A stretch of 64,000 nucleotides of DNA from an uncultured Poribacteria bacterium (GTDB lineage Bacteria > Poribacteria > WGA-4E > WGA-3G), in NCBI GenBank assembly GCA_951828385.1, contig OX639973.1:2102470-2166469 (forward strand), read 5' to 3'. Every line of letters begins with the position of its first letter. Position 1 is the stretch's first letter. Below are positions 16,124 through 25,747 of the stretch, piece after piece. The translations under genes were made by a program, and so were the position numbers. The notes under the pieces were generated by a model. It saw only the letters and a program-made list of their open reading frames with translations, ran no database searches and was not told where the DNA came from.

Positions 16124-17803
16124 ATGAAATCACTTCCGGTACTAAGAAACCGTTTTAGTTTGCCCAACAACTTTGTTGTATCTGTAATTCTCGTCGGTGG
16201 TTTCGGTTTTCGTGTCGTTGGTCTAAACGTCGGGTTGCCCGATACGCCTGATCCACGTGAGGTGATTATTGCACAAGATGTGCTAAACCTCGTTCACTTC
16301 ACAGCACCACCCCAAACCTACAACTGGCCCGGAACGGCTTGGTTTTACCTCATTGCTGCGGTAGGCAAATTGCTATCCATCGGTGGCTTACAACTAACCG
16401 AAACCCGCGTCATTCTATTGGCGCGCTGCATCAACACCCTCTTGTCCACAGCCACCCTCTGGTTCACCTATTCTATTGGAAAACATGCGGACAACAGACG
16501 CATGGGACAAATTGCCGCAGGATTGCTCGCTATCTCGATGTTACACGCCACCAACGAATCACGGTTCGCGCTTGTGGACATTCCCGCGACTTTCTGCGTA
16601 ACCCTATTTCTCTACCTTGTCACACGTGCTCGTTTTTCTTCAAAGTCGTTTAAAGCGTGGACTGCGATGTGGCTCGGTATCACTCTCGGAATTGGATTTG
16701 CCGTCAAATTCACCACCGTCTTCGTCTGTCTTTCTCTCATCATTTTCATCGGGAGTAAGCATTTTTATAGGAGGATTGTAACGGTTATCGGTGTGTCTGC
16801 CTTAACGTTTACGCTCCTCTGTCCATACTGGCTCATTGATCTGGTTTCGCCGACGTGGAATCTCTTCTTTGAGGATTTCTGGTATGAAGCTACACACTAC
16901 CACAAGGGGCACTTCGGCCTCATTTCCACAGGAGAAGCAGGGTGGCTGCAACGGTTTACCTACCTATGGGTGCTTCTGAAATGGGGGATGGGATTACCGC
17001 TCGCGATCGTTGCAGTTTTGAGTATCCTGCGAGCGATCGTTTCACTGAAAAGCAGAACCGGTGAGTTCCGTATATTAGAGGTACTTTTGCTGGCTTTTAT
17101 TATTCCGTATCTATTGTTTATCGGCGCACACAAGGTCAAATTCACGCGTCATCTGTTGATACTCTATCCTGCACTGACGGTGTTTGCTGCTATCGCACTC
17201 ACACGCGTGCCGAGTGCAATCGGTGATTTCTTCAAGTTCGCGCGTGGCGGTTCGCCGCATATTGTAGAAGACAAATCCAAGAGGTACGATCTATTTGGAA
17301 AATGGGGATGTGGAATTGTCGGTGGGATCGTCGTGCTTTATTCGTTCGTGTATACTGCCGCTTTTAGTGCTGTGATGCTCGTACAACCGACCCGTGTCGC
17401 AGCATCCGAATGGATATTCGCGCACGTGCCACCGGAGGAATCTATTTCCAGCGCGCCGGTCATTTTATTCGATTGGCTGCTGCCTGAGTTAGATTTGGAA
17501 ACGGAAGATGAAGACGCAGAATGGGTGCTCATCCTTGTGCCGGCCCTCGAAGTATTCCAGAAATACCAAAAGCAGCCACAACACTATCAAGATGAAGACT
17601 GGTATCCGCTCAGTGAAATTGAATTAGAGGAAACCTTGGCGTTTTATGACCGAATCATGCGACACGAAAGTCCGTATCAACTGCATAAGACGTTCCGACG
17701 TAAACCACAGTTTTTGGGCATACCAATATCAGATGCCGATGCACCATTTCCGATGCGAGCACTCGCACATCCTGAATTCCATCTCTATCGTCGTTCTGAC
17801 TGA
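16124..17803 (+). CDS. GT39/PMT-like integral membrane glycosyltransferase
   Basis: A 559-residue protein with about ten membrane helices followed by a soluble C-terminal part (about 430-559). Near the N-terminus the acidic motif LPDTPDPREV (about 39-48) follows the first helix, where PMT/ArnT-type (GT39/GT-C) enzymes keep their catalytic acidic residues in the first periplasmic loop. Other family-like features are the NWPGTAWFYL segment and the FAVKFTTVFVCLSL helix. Such enzymes use polyprenyl-phosphate sugars to glycosylate lipids or proteins in the periplasm. It follows the GNAT gene with a 2-nt gap. Donor and acceptor cannot be read from the sequence. Confidence 0.78.
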   Translation: MKSLPVLRNRFSLPNNFVVSVILVGGFGFRVVGLNVGLPDTPDPREVIIAQDVLNLVHFTAPPQTYNWPGTAWFYLIAAVGKLLSIGGLQLTETRVILLARCINTLLSTATLWFTYSIGKHADNRRMGQIAAGLLAISMLHATNESRFALVDIPATFCVTLFLYLVTRARFSSKSFKAWTAMWLGITLGIGFAVKFTTVFVCLSLIIFIGSKHFYRRIVTVIGVSALTFTLLCPYWLIDLVSPTWNLFFEDFWYEATHYHKGHFGLISTGEAGWLQRFTYLWVLLKWGMGLPLAIVAVLSILRAIVSLKSRTGEFRILEVLLLAFIIPYLLFIGAHKVKFTRHLLILYPALTVFAAIALTRVPSAIGDFFKFARGGSPHIVEDKSKRYDLFGKWGCGIVGGIVVLYSFVYTAAFSAVMLVQPTRVAASEWIFAHVPPEESISSAPVILFDWLLPELDLETEDEDAEWVLILVPALEVFQKYQKQPQHYQDEDWYPLSEIELEETLAFYDRIMRHESPYQLHKTFRRKPQFLGIPISDADAPFPMRALAHPEFHLYRRSD

Positions 17804-17825
17804 AAGGTGAGATCGCGCTGTGGTA

Positions 17826-18476
17826 TCACATCAACGGTGGCTTGAAATAATCCTTCTGAATCGGAACGATTTCCGATAAAATTCGGTGAAGCACGTCCGA
17901 TGCGATGTTGTCAGCATCAATGATCCGAACTATGTCTTGTGGGTAATGGTCAATCAGCGGTTCGGTTTCCCGTTTATATAGATCCCAGCGGTAGCGAACC
18001 ACGACTTCTTCGGAATCGTCAATGCGGTGTTCCTTCAGAGAACGTCCGCGAATCCGTTTAAACATCACCTCACGGTCCTCGCAAACCATGAAGATGACTT
18101 TAAAAATCTTGATATACGGTTTGATCAATGCCGCTTGTGTAATGTTCCGGGGAATGCCATCAAGGATGAGCAAGTCACGTTCTGGCGCGTAAACGCCTTC
18201 ACGGACCTTTGCCTCCATGTAGTCTTGCCAAATTTTAATCGTAATATCGTCGGGGACTAACTGACCGATGCCCGCATATTGCTGGAAGATTTGTCCGCAT
18301 TTGGAATTGACATCAAGTTCTCGGAACATATCCCCGCTTGAAACATGGAAGATACCCGGAATTTGTGCCAGCATTTTCCCCTGTGTTCCCTTACCAACAC
18401 CGGGGGGACCAACAAGCATCACTGCTTGATAACAAAGTCCATCCGCCTCGTGTAGAGGGCTTTTATCCGTTGTCAT
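17826..18476 (-). CDS. adk: adenylate kinase family nucleoside monophosphate kinase
   Basis: Catalyses phosphate transfer between ATP and a nucleoside monophosphate, most likely AMP. The 216-residue protein has the P-loop GPPGVGKGTQ (about 23-32), the NMP-binding SSGDMFREL (47-55), LVPDD (about 73-77) and the DGIPRN motif (usually DGFPR). The lid region is short (RGRSLKEHRIDDSEE) and lacks zinc cysteines. The Ile for Phe change in DG(F/I)PR and an N-terminal extension of about 15 residues are slight departures, so another NMP specificity is possible. Confidence 0.8.
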   Translation of the reverse strand: MTTDKSPLHEADGLCYQAVMLVGPPGVGKGTQGKMLAQIPGIFHVSSGDMFRELDVNSKCGQIFQQYAGIGQLVPDDITIKIWQDYMEAKVREGVYAPERDLLILDGIPRNITQAALIKPYIKIFKVIFMVCEDREVMFKRIRGRSLKEHRIDDSEEVVVRYRWDLYKRETEPLIDHYPQDIVRIIDADNIASDVLHRILSEIVPIQKDYFKPPLM

Positions 18477-18563
18477 GTCTGTTTTTGTCCTCTGCCGCCT
18501 TTATGACTCTCCGTTGAGTTAACGCGCTGGACCAAAGAGACACCAGCGCGCCTATAATAGACG

Positions 18564-19616
18564 CTACTTACCGAGCAGGTGTTCAAGAATATAGAAATCC
18601 AAACCTTCATAGTCGCGAGCCGCGATAAACGCCTGTTCGACGTGTTTATCAAATGTTCGCACCTTCTCAAGTAGGTTGAGGAACGTCCTTCGGCTGCTCA
18701 ATAGATGTTTTGTTGAAATATCGCGGGGTTGTGTTCGCATCACTTTCACATCCAATCCGATGAATTCACCGTTTCTACCGTATCCGTTCTCTTCAAGTAC
18801 CCGGACCTGATTAAATGCCCGGCGCAAATTGACAGATCCAAAGGCCTTATCCTGGTCGAATTTGAGTCCGTTCTGGTCGTTGAGATGTACACTCCAAAGT
18901 TTCTTATGGTGCAACGCATATCCCATTTCATCAGAAGGTTCTAACCCAGCGAGAATCGCATGTGCACTTTCAATTAATCCACCAACCCGTTCCGGCGCAT
19001 CGCTCGCATACGCCAACCCAATGGCGTGTCCAATCGTCGGGATATACGCAATGTCCATCGGTTCGTTCGGTTTCGGTTCAATCAGAATGCGGATTTCCGA
19101 ATCGTATTCAAGTAACGCGTTAATAGCATCCAGAATCTGGCCAACTGCGGCTGCCGACGATTTCGTTTCCCGGATATACGTGCCTTCACGCGCAAGCCAC
19201 AACACCAGGTTTTTACACCCAATTTCATTGGCAATATCCACGCACCGTTTTGAACGTTCCAACGCATACGCCCGTTCTTTTGCCGAATTAGACGTATAAG
19301 CACCATCAATCGTCTGTGCGGATTCCCACAGACGTGGCGCAACCACTTCCGCTGTTAAACCGTGGGCATCCAGCTGTGTTTTTACCCTTTTTGTCTGTGC
19401 TATCAATTCGGCATGCGTCTTTTCATCGATATCGGGGACAATGTCATCGTCATGAAATTGAATGCCAACGAAACCGAGATCACGGTAGAAGCTAACCTTC
19501 TCATCAAAACTAAACGATTCCCGAACAGGCGGACCGAAAGGGTCTGCACCTTCATGTATGTTCCAGGGGCCGAAAGAGAAACAATATTCCGTTGCTCCTT
19601 CAAATGATTCGCTCAT
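18564..19616 (-). CDS. xylA: xylose isomerase-like TIM-barrel protein
   Basis: The 350-residue protein matches the short (actinobacterial-type) xylose isomerases, which interconvert D-xylose and D-xylulose with two divalent metals. Conserved features are FHDDDIVP with His55, IEPKPNEP with Glu180 and Lys182, Glu216 and His219 in LIESAHAILAG, KFDQDKAFG with Asp254 and Asp256, and Asp289. One metal ligand differs: at the position of Asp245 of the Arthrobacter enzyme there is His244 (VHLNDQNG instead of IDLNGQNG). The fold and family are secure, but the metal or substrate preference may differ from true XylA. Confidence 0.75.
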   Translation of the reverse strand: MSESFEGATEYCFSFGPWNIHEGADPFGPPVRESFSFDEKVSFYRDLGFVGIQFHDDDIVPDIDEKTHAELIAQTKRVKTQLDAHGLTAEVVAPRLWESAQTIDGAYTSNSAKERAYALERSKRCVDIANEIGCKNLVLWLAREGTYIRETKSSAAAVGQILDAINALLEYDSEIRILIEPKPNEPMDIAYIPTIGHAIGLAYASDAPERVGGLIESAHAILAGLEPSDEMGYALHHKKLWSVHLNDQNGLKFDQDKAFGSVNLRRAFNQVRVLEENGYGRNGEFIGLDVKVMRTQPRDISTKHLLSSRRTFLNLLEKVRTFDKHVEQAFIAARDYEGLDFYILEHLLGK

Positions 19617-19835
19617 CTATTTCTCCTATGCGCAGCATTTCTCTCCACTTCTCCATTTGGTAATAATAATCTCTTATAAAAACGCTCCAATAACAGTAAA
19701 GGGTACGAAAAAACTGCTTGACTTTTCTAATAAGTATAAAGTATTATTTAAAATGTGTCAAGCAATTCTGTAGATATAATCTTCAAACCGATGGTGCAAT
19801 GCCATGCATCCCGAATTAAAACGAATTTTCCTGAA

Positions 19836-22800
19836 ATGTTACCCATGTGTCGTACAATCCTATCGCCCCTATATCTATTTTATGCATCCATGCTCGCACT
19901 GAACCTATTTGTCTTATCCGCAGGTGCTGTGGATACACAAAAGGCATCGGATGAATCTATTCCAACCCAAGAACAGACGCTCATATTAGAGGCAACGTCG
20001 GCAGAAGATTTCAGTGCTGAGGATATTTACCGCATAGAACTCAATTTCGACATACCCAGCGACATTGAAATTATTGCCATGGAGAGCGAGGTCATTGGTG
20101 TCGTCCTTGAAAAACAGATACAAGCGACAAAAACCGCGCGTGATGTTCTCATTCGGAACTACTTGGAGAACGTCTCCTTAATAGGAACACAGAACAGTGA
20201 TATACTGCAATTAAAGATAAAATTGCCAGAAGCGGATACGACTGACGGAAAACCTAACCCCTTTCCCAATATCGCGGATCTGCACACAACTCTTCAAAAG
20301 CAACTCCAATTGAAGTGTACGATTAAGACCCCTCCAGATGTTTCTGTTAAGATCCAAGCCAAAACAGGAGATATACATCTCAAGCGTATCCGAGGCAAGA
20401 TAGAAATTGCGACAGAAACAGGAAATGTCCAGTTAGATGAGACATTGGGTAACTACAATGTTACACTCAAAAAAGGACGCATTGATGGGAAAATTTTGCT
20501 AACGCAAGGACAGAACACATTGGAGACACAAAACGGTTCAATCGGGTTGACTATACTTGACACTGTGGCTGCACCAATGGATGTAACCGCACAAGGTGGT
20601 GCTATCCGCTTAGAATTACCTGAAAATTACGCCGTTGATGTTGAACTTAAGAGCGAAAAGCAGCAGGTCGTTATCAATCTCCCCGCCCAAATTGATGAGG
20701 ATACATCGCTAACGCTTATTAACGATGGAGGTCCCCTATTCCGTTTAAAAGCTACCGATGCGATTTCGCTGCTATCAAGCTCCTCAAATGACCGGAATAC
20801 GCCCCCTGATACTGTGTCAGACCCCTTTGAAGGGTCTATCCAACCTGTTCCAGAGGTAACACAACCCCCCGTTGTCGATGGCAATCTATTTGAAGTCGTG
20901 TGGCAGAAGGCGGCGTTGCTCTCTCCATTTCAGAACGCAGATGGCACTGGTGAACCACAGAATCCGACTGAAACCTTTCTCATGTGGGACGCTGAAAATC
21001 TATATATCGGTGTAAAGGCATACGTCGCTGAATCACAACTCCCGCATATCTCACAGACACAGCAGGATTCCCCTATCTGGGAAGACGAGTGTATTGAAAT
21101 CCTGATTGATCCCAACCTTCAAACCGACATTTACTACCACTTTGTTATCAACCCCATTGGCGCGTTCTTTGATCAGAGGGTTAACGTCCCCGGTCAACCT
21201 GATTTCCGATTCGCACCACATGATGTTCAACGCACTTTGGATCGGAAAACTATGCAGACAGCGTTTAGTGCCGATAGTGAATGGAATTCAAATACAAAGG
21301 TCGCTACCCAGATTAACGCCACCTTTTGGAGCATTGAAGTCGCGCTCCCGCGTGAAATGTTGGAAAAACTTTCTAAATCAGACTCCCAAGATAAACCTGC
21401 CCTTGAAAATAGGTGGTTTTTTAACATCCATCGTAAAGCATACAGCACTGCCCTCAATACGGAAGACCTCGCACCTACAACCCAGAGAGAATATAGTTAT
21501 TGGCTACCAACTTATGATAGCGAGCATCCGTGGTGGCCGCATACACCGCATCAGTATGTAGGTATACTTTCTGAACGTTATGCACCGGCAATGGGTGTCT
21601 TAGGCTTTGTAAAGGCATCGCCGACTTTCTCCCAAACCTTTACGTCCGAAGGAAAATTTCGGGTTACCGCAATTGAAATTGAAGGGAATACTTCTATTCC
21701 GTCTGAGGTTATCCAGCACTATCTACCTATTCAGCCTGGAGATGTTATCACGGGTTCACAACTCTCATGGCTCATCGCGGAATTGCGGGACCATGACTGG
21801 TTTCAGGATGTACGTTTAGAGACAAGGCAAGAACCGCCTGCGACTGGAGAGCCAGAGGTCTTCCCAGGTGTCAGTGTGCATATCCGAGTGACAGAAGCTC
21901 CTGTGCTCCTCGCACGCAAGGTTAAAATCGACGGAAATAGAAGTTTCCCCTCACAATTCATCGCGGAATGGTTCCAGTTAAAACCTGGCTATTTTGCCGT
22001 TGAAATTACAAGACGCAAGCGGCAGCTAATTGCCGATTTCTATTCAAACCGTGGATATGAATTCGCCACCGTTACGCAGCAATTAGTTAACGATACGCTT
22101 AAATTTAGCATTGACGAAGGCACATTACACGAAATTCGTTTCATCGGGAACACTCGGATCTCGCGGGCAGAACTGTTGTCGGCACTTAATCTAAAGACTG
22201 AAGCCATTGCTGGAAAACCAAGTTCACAAACCCCGGATATCTACCGCCATACCCTTGGACGCTCAAAGATCAACCGCATGGACAAGGAACTCCGGGAAAA
22301 TAATGAGCACTTTAAAGCCATTCGGGAGTGGCGCGTCCAGCGCGAGGGTTGGAAAAACATCATGATTGTTGAAATTGAGGAACAACCTATAATTAAACCC
22401 GGTGGTTTTCCAATTATTCAATTCAATCGTGTTCATGGGTTAATGCTTGGGGCAGGAGGGACACTCGCCACTCAGTTCACAGGGAAAGAGCAGGTTTTCG
22501 GTTCAATCAGCCGTGGATTTTCAAGCAAAAGATGGAACTATCACGCCGGTATTGAAAAAGGATTCTTTAAGCGACAACCCCTTAAACTCGGGGCAAGCTT
22601 CTATAAACTCACTGATGTCAGCTCCAATATCTATCTACATCAGGGGGATGCCAGCCTGAGTGCCGCCTATTACGGTTCCGCATTTCAGGATTATTATGAA
22701 CGTTCGGGCTCCCAAGGATGGATTACCTACGCACCCACGGAATGGAGCTATCTTCGGCTGGAACTCACAGGAGAACAACACGGTAACCTCTCCAAATCAA

Positions 22801-23525
22801 CGGATTGGAGTTACTTAAACCGCAACCTAATCAAACGGGGTAATGCTCGGATTGATCGCGGGCGACTCGGAAACCTGACCCTCGTTTTTGCGTTTGATAC
22901 CCGCGACCACAGATCAACAAGTATACGGTATTTTCACACGTTGTTTGCTGCAAATGAACGCACGCGACGTGGATGGCGCGGGCAGTTTGCTGTCGAGATG
23001 ACCGGGCAATATTTCGGCGGGGATTACGACTTCAATTTCTACCGATTTGAAATAGCGCGCTATACACCGCTGTTTGGTTCACACCACCTGAACGTTCGGA
23101 TTGCAGGCGATTTTTCTGACGCACCCTTGCCCAGACAACGGCTCCTTCATCTTGGAGGAGGGGCTACCGTGCGCGGTTATGATTTCAACAGGTTTGCAGG
23201 CGATAATCGCCTGCTGCTTAATCTTGAGTATAGATTCATCAATGAGACAATCCATAGAGATCCTGATGTCGTATTTGGATGGACACTCAGTGGCTTCTTA
23301 GATACAGGCAGGATCTGGTGGCATGGCGACACACCCTTTTCCGATTTTGAGAATTTCACAACGCAACTTAAAACTTCAATCGGTGTTGGATGTTCCGTTT
23401 TCATGGATCCCTTTGGGACACTTTCACCCTGGATCCTCGCTGTTGAAGTCGCAGAACCGCTTGATGCCTCGTTTTCATCATTACGAAACCCAAAAATCCT
23501 TTTACGCTTGGATCGTATCTTTTAG
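19836..23525 (+). CDS. Omp85 (BamA/TamA-like) outer-membrane protein fused to DUF4097-like and CBM9-like domains
   Basis: About 1229 residues from the ATG at 19836 (19845 is equally possible; a GTG at 19755 lies before the signal peptide). After the signal peptide (LSPLYLFYASMLALNLFVLSAGA is split by its cleavage region) comes a DUF4097-like beta-solenoid (about 60-300: VKIQAKTGDIHLKRIRGKIE, VQLDETLGNYNV). Next is a CBM9-like sugar-binding domain (about 350-580: VDGNLFEVVWQKA, LFMWDAENLYIGVKAY-type strands, EDECIEILIDPN). POTRA repeats follow (about 610-850: ITAIEIEGNTSIPSEVI-like, VKIDGNRSFPSQFI, IRFIGNTRISRAELL) and finally a 16-strand-type barrel ending in Phe. Typical BamA has only POTRAs and the barrel, so the N-terminal half is unusual and may present a ligand-binding module in the periplasm. 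Confidence 0.82.
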   Translation: MLPMCRTILSPLYLFYASMLALNLFVLSAGAVDTQKASDESIPTQEQTLILEATSAEDFSAEDIYRIELNFDIPSDIEIIAMESEVIGVVLEKQIQATKTARDVLIRNYLENVSLIGTQNSDILQLKIKLPEADTTDGKPNPFPNIADLHTTLQKQLQLKCTIKTPPDVSVKIQAKTGDIHLKRIRGKIEIATETGNVQLDETLGNYNVTLKKGRIDGKILLTQGQNTLETQNGSIGLTILDTVAAPMDVTAQGGAIRLELPENYAVDVELKSEKQQVVINLPAQIDEDTSLTLINDGGPLFRLKATDAISLLSSSSNDRNTPPDTVSDPFEGSIQPVPEVTQPPVVDGNLFEVVWQKAALLSPFQNADGTGEPQNPTETFLMWDAENLYIGVKAYVAESQLPHISQTQQDSPIWEDECIEILIDPNLQTDIYYHFVINPIGAFFDQRVNVPGQPDFRFAPHDVQRTLDRKTMQTAFSADSEWNSNTKVATQINATFWSIEVALPREMLEKLSKSDSQDKPALENRWFFNIHRKAYSTALNTEDLAPTTQREYSYWLPTYDSEHPWWPHTPHQYVGILSERYAPAMGVLGFVKASPTFSQTFTSEGKFRVTAIEIEGNTSIPSEVIQHYLPIQPGDVITGSQLSWLIAELRDHDWFQDVRLETRQEPPATGEPEVFPGVSVHIRVTEAPVLLARKVKIDGNRSFPSQFIAEWFQLKPGYFAVEITRRKRQLIADFYSNRGYEFATVTQQLVNDTLKFSIDEGTLHEIRFIGNTRISRAELLSALNLKTEAIAGKPSSQTPDIYRHTLGRSKINRMDKELRENNEHFKAIREWRVQREGWKNIMIVEIEEQPIIKPGGFPIIQFNRVHGLMLGAGGTLATQFTGKEQVFGSISRGFSSKRWNYHAGIEKGFFKRQPLKLGASFYKLTDVSSNIYLHQGDASLSAAYYGSAFQDYYERSGSQGWITYAPTEWSYLRLELTGEQHGNLSKSTDWSYLNRNLIKRGNARIDRGRLGNLTLVFAFDTRDHRSTSIRYFHTLFAANERTRRGWRGQFAVEMTGQYFGGDYDFNFYRFEIARYTPLFGSHHLNVRIAGDFSDAPLPRQRLLHLGGGATVRGYDFNRFAGDNRLLLNLEYRFINETIHRDPDVVFGWTLSGFLDTGRIWWHGDTPFSDFENFTTQLKTSIGVGCSVFMDPFGTLSPWILAVEVAEPLDASFSSLRNPKILLRLDRIF

Positions 23526-23619
23526 GAGGTTTCAGTTTTCAGCCATCGGTCTCATTGCTTTATACGTAAGACATTTTTATTCCTAAAACGCTAACTGATA
23601 ACTGATAACTGGCAACGCT

Positions 23620-24732
23620 ATGAAAACAACACCACTTCATCACATTCATGAACAGCTTGGCGCGACCTTCGCCGAAAGACACCAAGGTTGGAATATCGCT
23701 ATCGAGTTCACCGATGCTGCTTCCGAACATCAAGCCGTACGAAAGAGTGTCGGTATTGTTGATGTATCTTATCGAAGCAGGCATCAATTAACTGGCGATG
23801 ATCGCGCAACATTTCTACACCGCATCATTTCCAACGATGTTGAAGGGCTCTCAATCGGACAAGGCACTTACGCCATGCTCTTAACACATCGTGGCAAAAT
23901 TATCGCCGATTTAAATATCTATGTCCTTGAAGACGCAATCACTATTGACACTGCACCTGAGACCGCAGAAATTATCTTCAATGAACTGGATAAGTATATC
24001 ATCGCGGATGACGTTGAACTCTCTGATGTAACCACAGAAATTGGAGCAATCGCTGTCCACGGTCCCAAATCGTCGGAGCTCGTTCAATCTGCGCTAAACA
24101 TGAGCGATCTCGCGACTTTACCAGAACGGCACAGCTGCATTCGTGAAGTAGATGCTTTTTTTCAACACCGGATTGCCTGTGTAAGCACAAATGCTACTGG
24201 CGAAGTCGGTTACACGCTTTATACTGCTGCCGAGGGTTTGGCATCACTTTGGGAAGCATTGATGACGAAAGGCGCACAGTTTAACGTTCAACCTATCGGC
24301 TGGAATGCGCTCGAGTCACTCCGGATTGAGGCGGGCATACCCAGATATGGGACAGAATTAACCGATGCTGTTATTCCTCTTGAAGCGGAATTAGAACACG
24401 CCATCGATTTTGAGAAGGGATGTTATATCGGGCAAGAGATCGTCGCACGGATGAAGTATCGCGGACACCCGAATCGCCTGCTGCGTGGCATTGAAATTGA
24501 CGATAGATCAACATCACAAGACGACTGTGAACTACGTCCAGGTGCAAAAGTTTTCAACGCCGGTAAAGAGGTCGGTTGGCTTACGAGTGCCACCTTCGCA
24601 CCAACACTCGGAAAACAGGTCGCATTAGGTTACGTTCGGATCGCAGTCACAGAAGCTGGCAGTCGCGTTCAGATTGAAACATCAAATGGGCATGTTGATG
24701 CTACGGTTGTACTGCTGCCTTTTTCGACCTAA
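23620..24732 (+). CDS. ygfZ: YgfZ/GcvT folate-binding protein
   Basis: A 370-residue member of the aminomethyltransferase/YgfZ family, which binds tetrahydrofolate; YgfZ helps maintain certain Fe-S enzymes such as the tRNA-modifying MiaB. The YgfZ signature KGCYIGQEIVARM is present near residue 266, followed by RGHPNRLLRG. N-terminal GcvT features include RKSVGIVDVSYRS, FLHRIISNDVEGL and QGTYAMLLTHRGKII. The motif places it closer to YgfZ than to GcvT; no other glycine-cleavage genes are nearby. The start is preceded by AACTGATAACTG repeats rather than a strong ribosome-binding site. Confidence 0.85.
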   Translation: MKTTPLHHIHEQLGATFAERHQGWNIAIEFTDAASEHQAVRKSVGIVDVSYRSRHQLTGDDRATFLHRIISNDVEGLSIGQGTYAMLLTHRGKIIADLNIYVLEDAITIDTAPETAEIIFNELDKYIIADDVELSDVTTEIGAIAVHGPKSSELVQSALNMSDLATLPERHSCIREVDAFFQHRIACVSTNATGEVGYTLYTAAEGLASLWEALMTKGAQFNVQPIGWNALESLRIEAGIPRYGTELTDAVIPLEAELEHAIDFEKGCYIGQEIVARMKYRGHPNRLLRGIEIDDRSTSQDDCELRPGAKVFNAGKEVGWLTSATFAPTLGKQVALGYVRIAVTEAGSRVQIETSNGHVDATVVLLPFST

Positions 24733-24858
24733 CTTGTAAGCCTATAGTTTCTATACTAAAGAAATATCACGATAAAGCTTCTATCAGCGCGCTGTTTAAT
24801 GTCAATTTTCAGGTTTTGCGCGACAAGCGCGCAGGCAAAACTATGGAGGAATTTTACT

Positions 24859-25698
24859 ATGGAACATTCAAGCTTTTCCAACATTTTACTTGGGTTGGAT
24901 GGGTCTCCTTATGCACAGGCGGCAATTGAATACGCGTGTCAAATCGCACTCGGGCACAACGCAACAATTACAGGTGTCGCTATCATTGATCAACCCGGTA
25001 TTCAATTGTCAAGCGGACCCGTGCCAATCGGGGGCGCGCATTATGACGTCCGACTTGAAGATCAGTTGGTCGAGGAAACGCAAGCGCAAGCAAAAACTAT
25101 ACTTGACGATTTTGCACGTATCTGTGAGGCGCGGAAGATAAAAACTGTTTTACACGCAGATACCGGCAGCCCCGTCTCTGAACTTATTGAGGAGTCCAAA
25201 TTTCACGATTTTATTGTCATCGGGAAGCGGACATCCTTTGAATATAATGCCAATGAAACTTATGCGACACTTGAACGTGTCTTAAAGAATGGACTTATCC
25301 CTGTACTGGCTGTGCCGGATTCCGTGCGGGAGATTAAGAAAGTCCTCGTTGCCTATGATAATAGTATCCCTGCTTCTAAAGCTGTGCACATGTTTCTTCT
25401 ACTCGGTATATGGAGGGCGTGTGAGATAACCCTTCTGACTGTTAACAATGATGCCGCAGCCGCACAGGAATTATTAGGCAATTTGGGCGGCTTCTTTGAG
25501 ACCTACGGGATTAAACCGACGCTTGCCACACGAAATGGACACCCGGATACTGTCGTCAAATCCTATATCGCGGAAAATGACATTGACATGTTGGTGATGG
25601 GGGCTTATGGCAGAAAAAGTGTCCGTGAATTTTTCGTCGGTAGCGTCACACATCATCTGATTCATGAAACCGAAATTCCACTTTTCCTTTACCATTAA
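24859..25698 (+). CDS. universal stress protein with two Usp domains
   Basis: The 279-residue protein contains two tandem Usp domains: about 1-145 (FSNILLGLDGSPYAQAAIEYA to HDFIVIGKRT... and LIPVLAVP) and about 150-279 (KKVLVAYDNSIPASKAVHM to DMLVMGAYGRKSVREFFVGS). The second domain has the ATP-binding pattern G-x2-G-x9-G(S/T) in MGAYGRKSVREFFVGS. I start at 24859 because GGAGG (24845-24849) lies 9 nt upstream; a frame to 24799 would overlap that site. Such proteins help survival under stress; the actual stimulus is unknown. It stands alone between YgfZ and the TatT gene. Confidence 0.9.
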   Translation: MEHSSFSNILLGLDGSPYAQAAIEYACQIALGHNATITGVAIIDQPGIQLSSGPVPIGGAHYDVRLEDQLVEETQAQAKTILDDFARICEARKIKTVLHADTGSPVSELIEESKFHDFIVIGKRTSFEYNANETYATLERVLKNGLIPVLAVPDSVREIKKVLVAYDNSIPASKAVHMFLLLGIWRACEITLLTVNNDAAAAQELLGNLGGFFETYGIKPTLATRNGHPDTVVKSYIAENDIDMLVMGAYGRKSVREFFVGSVTHHLIHETEIPLFLYH

Positions 25699-25747
25699 AC
25701 GAAGCATCGTGGATAAATACCACTAACAACTATAAGGGACATTCATT

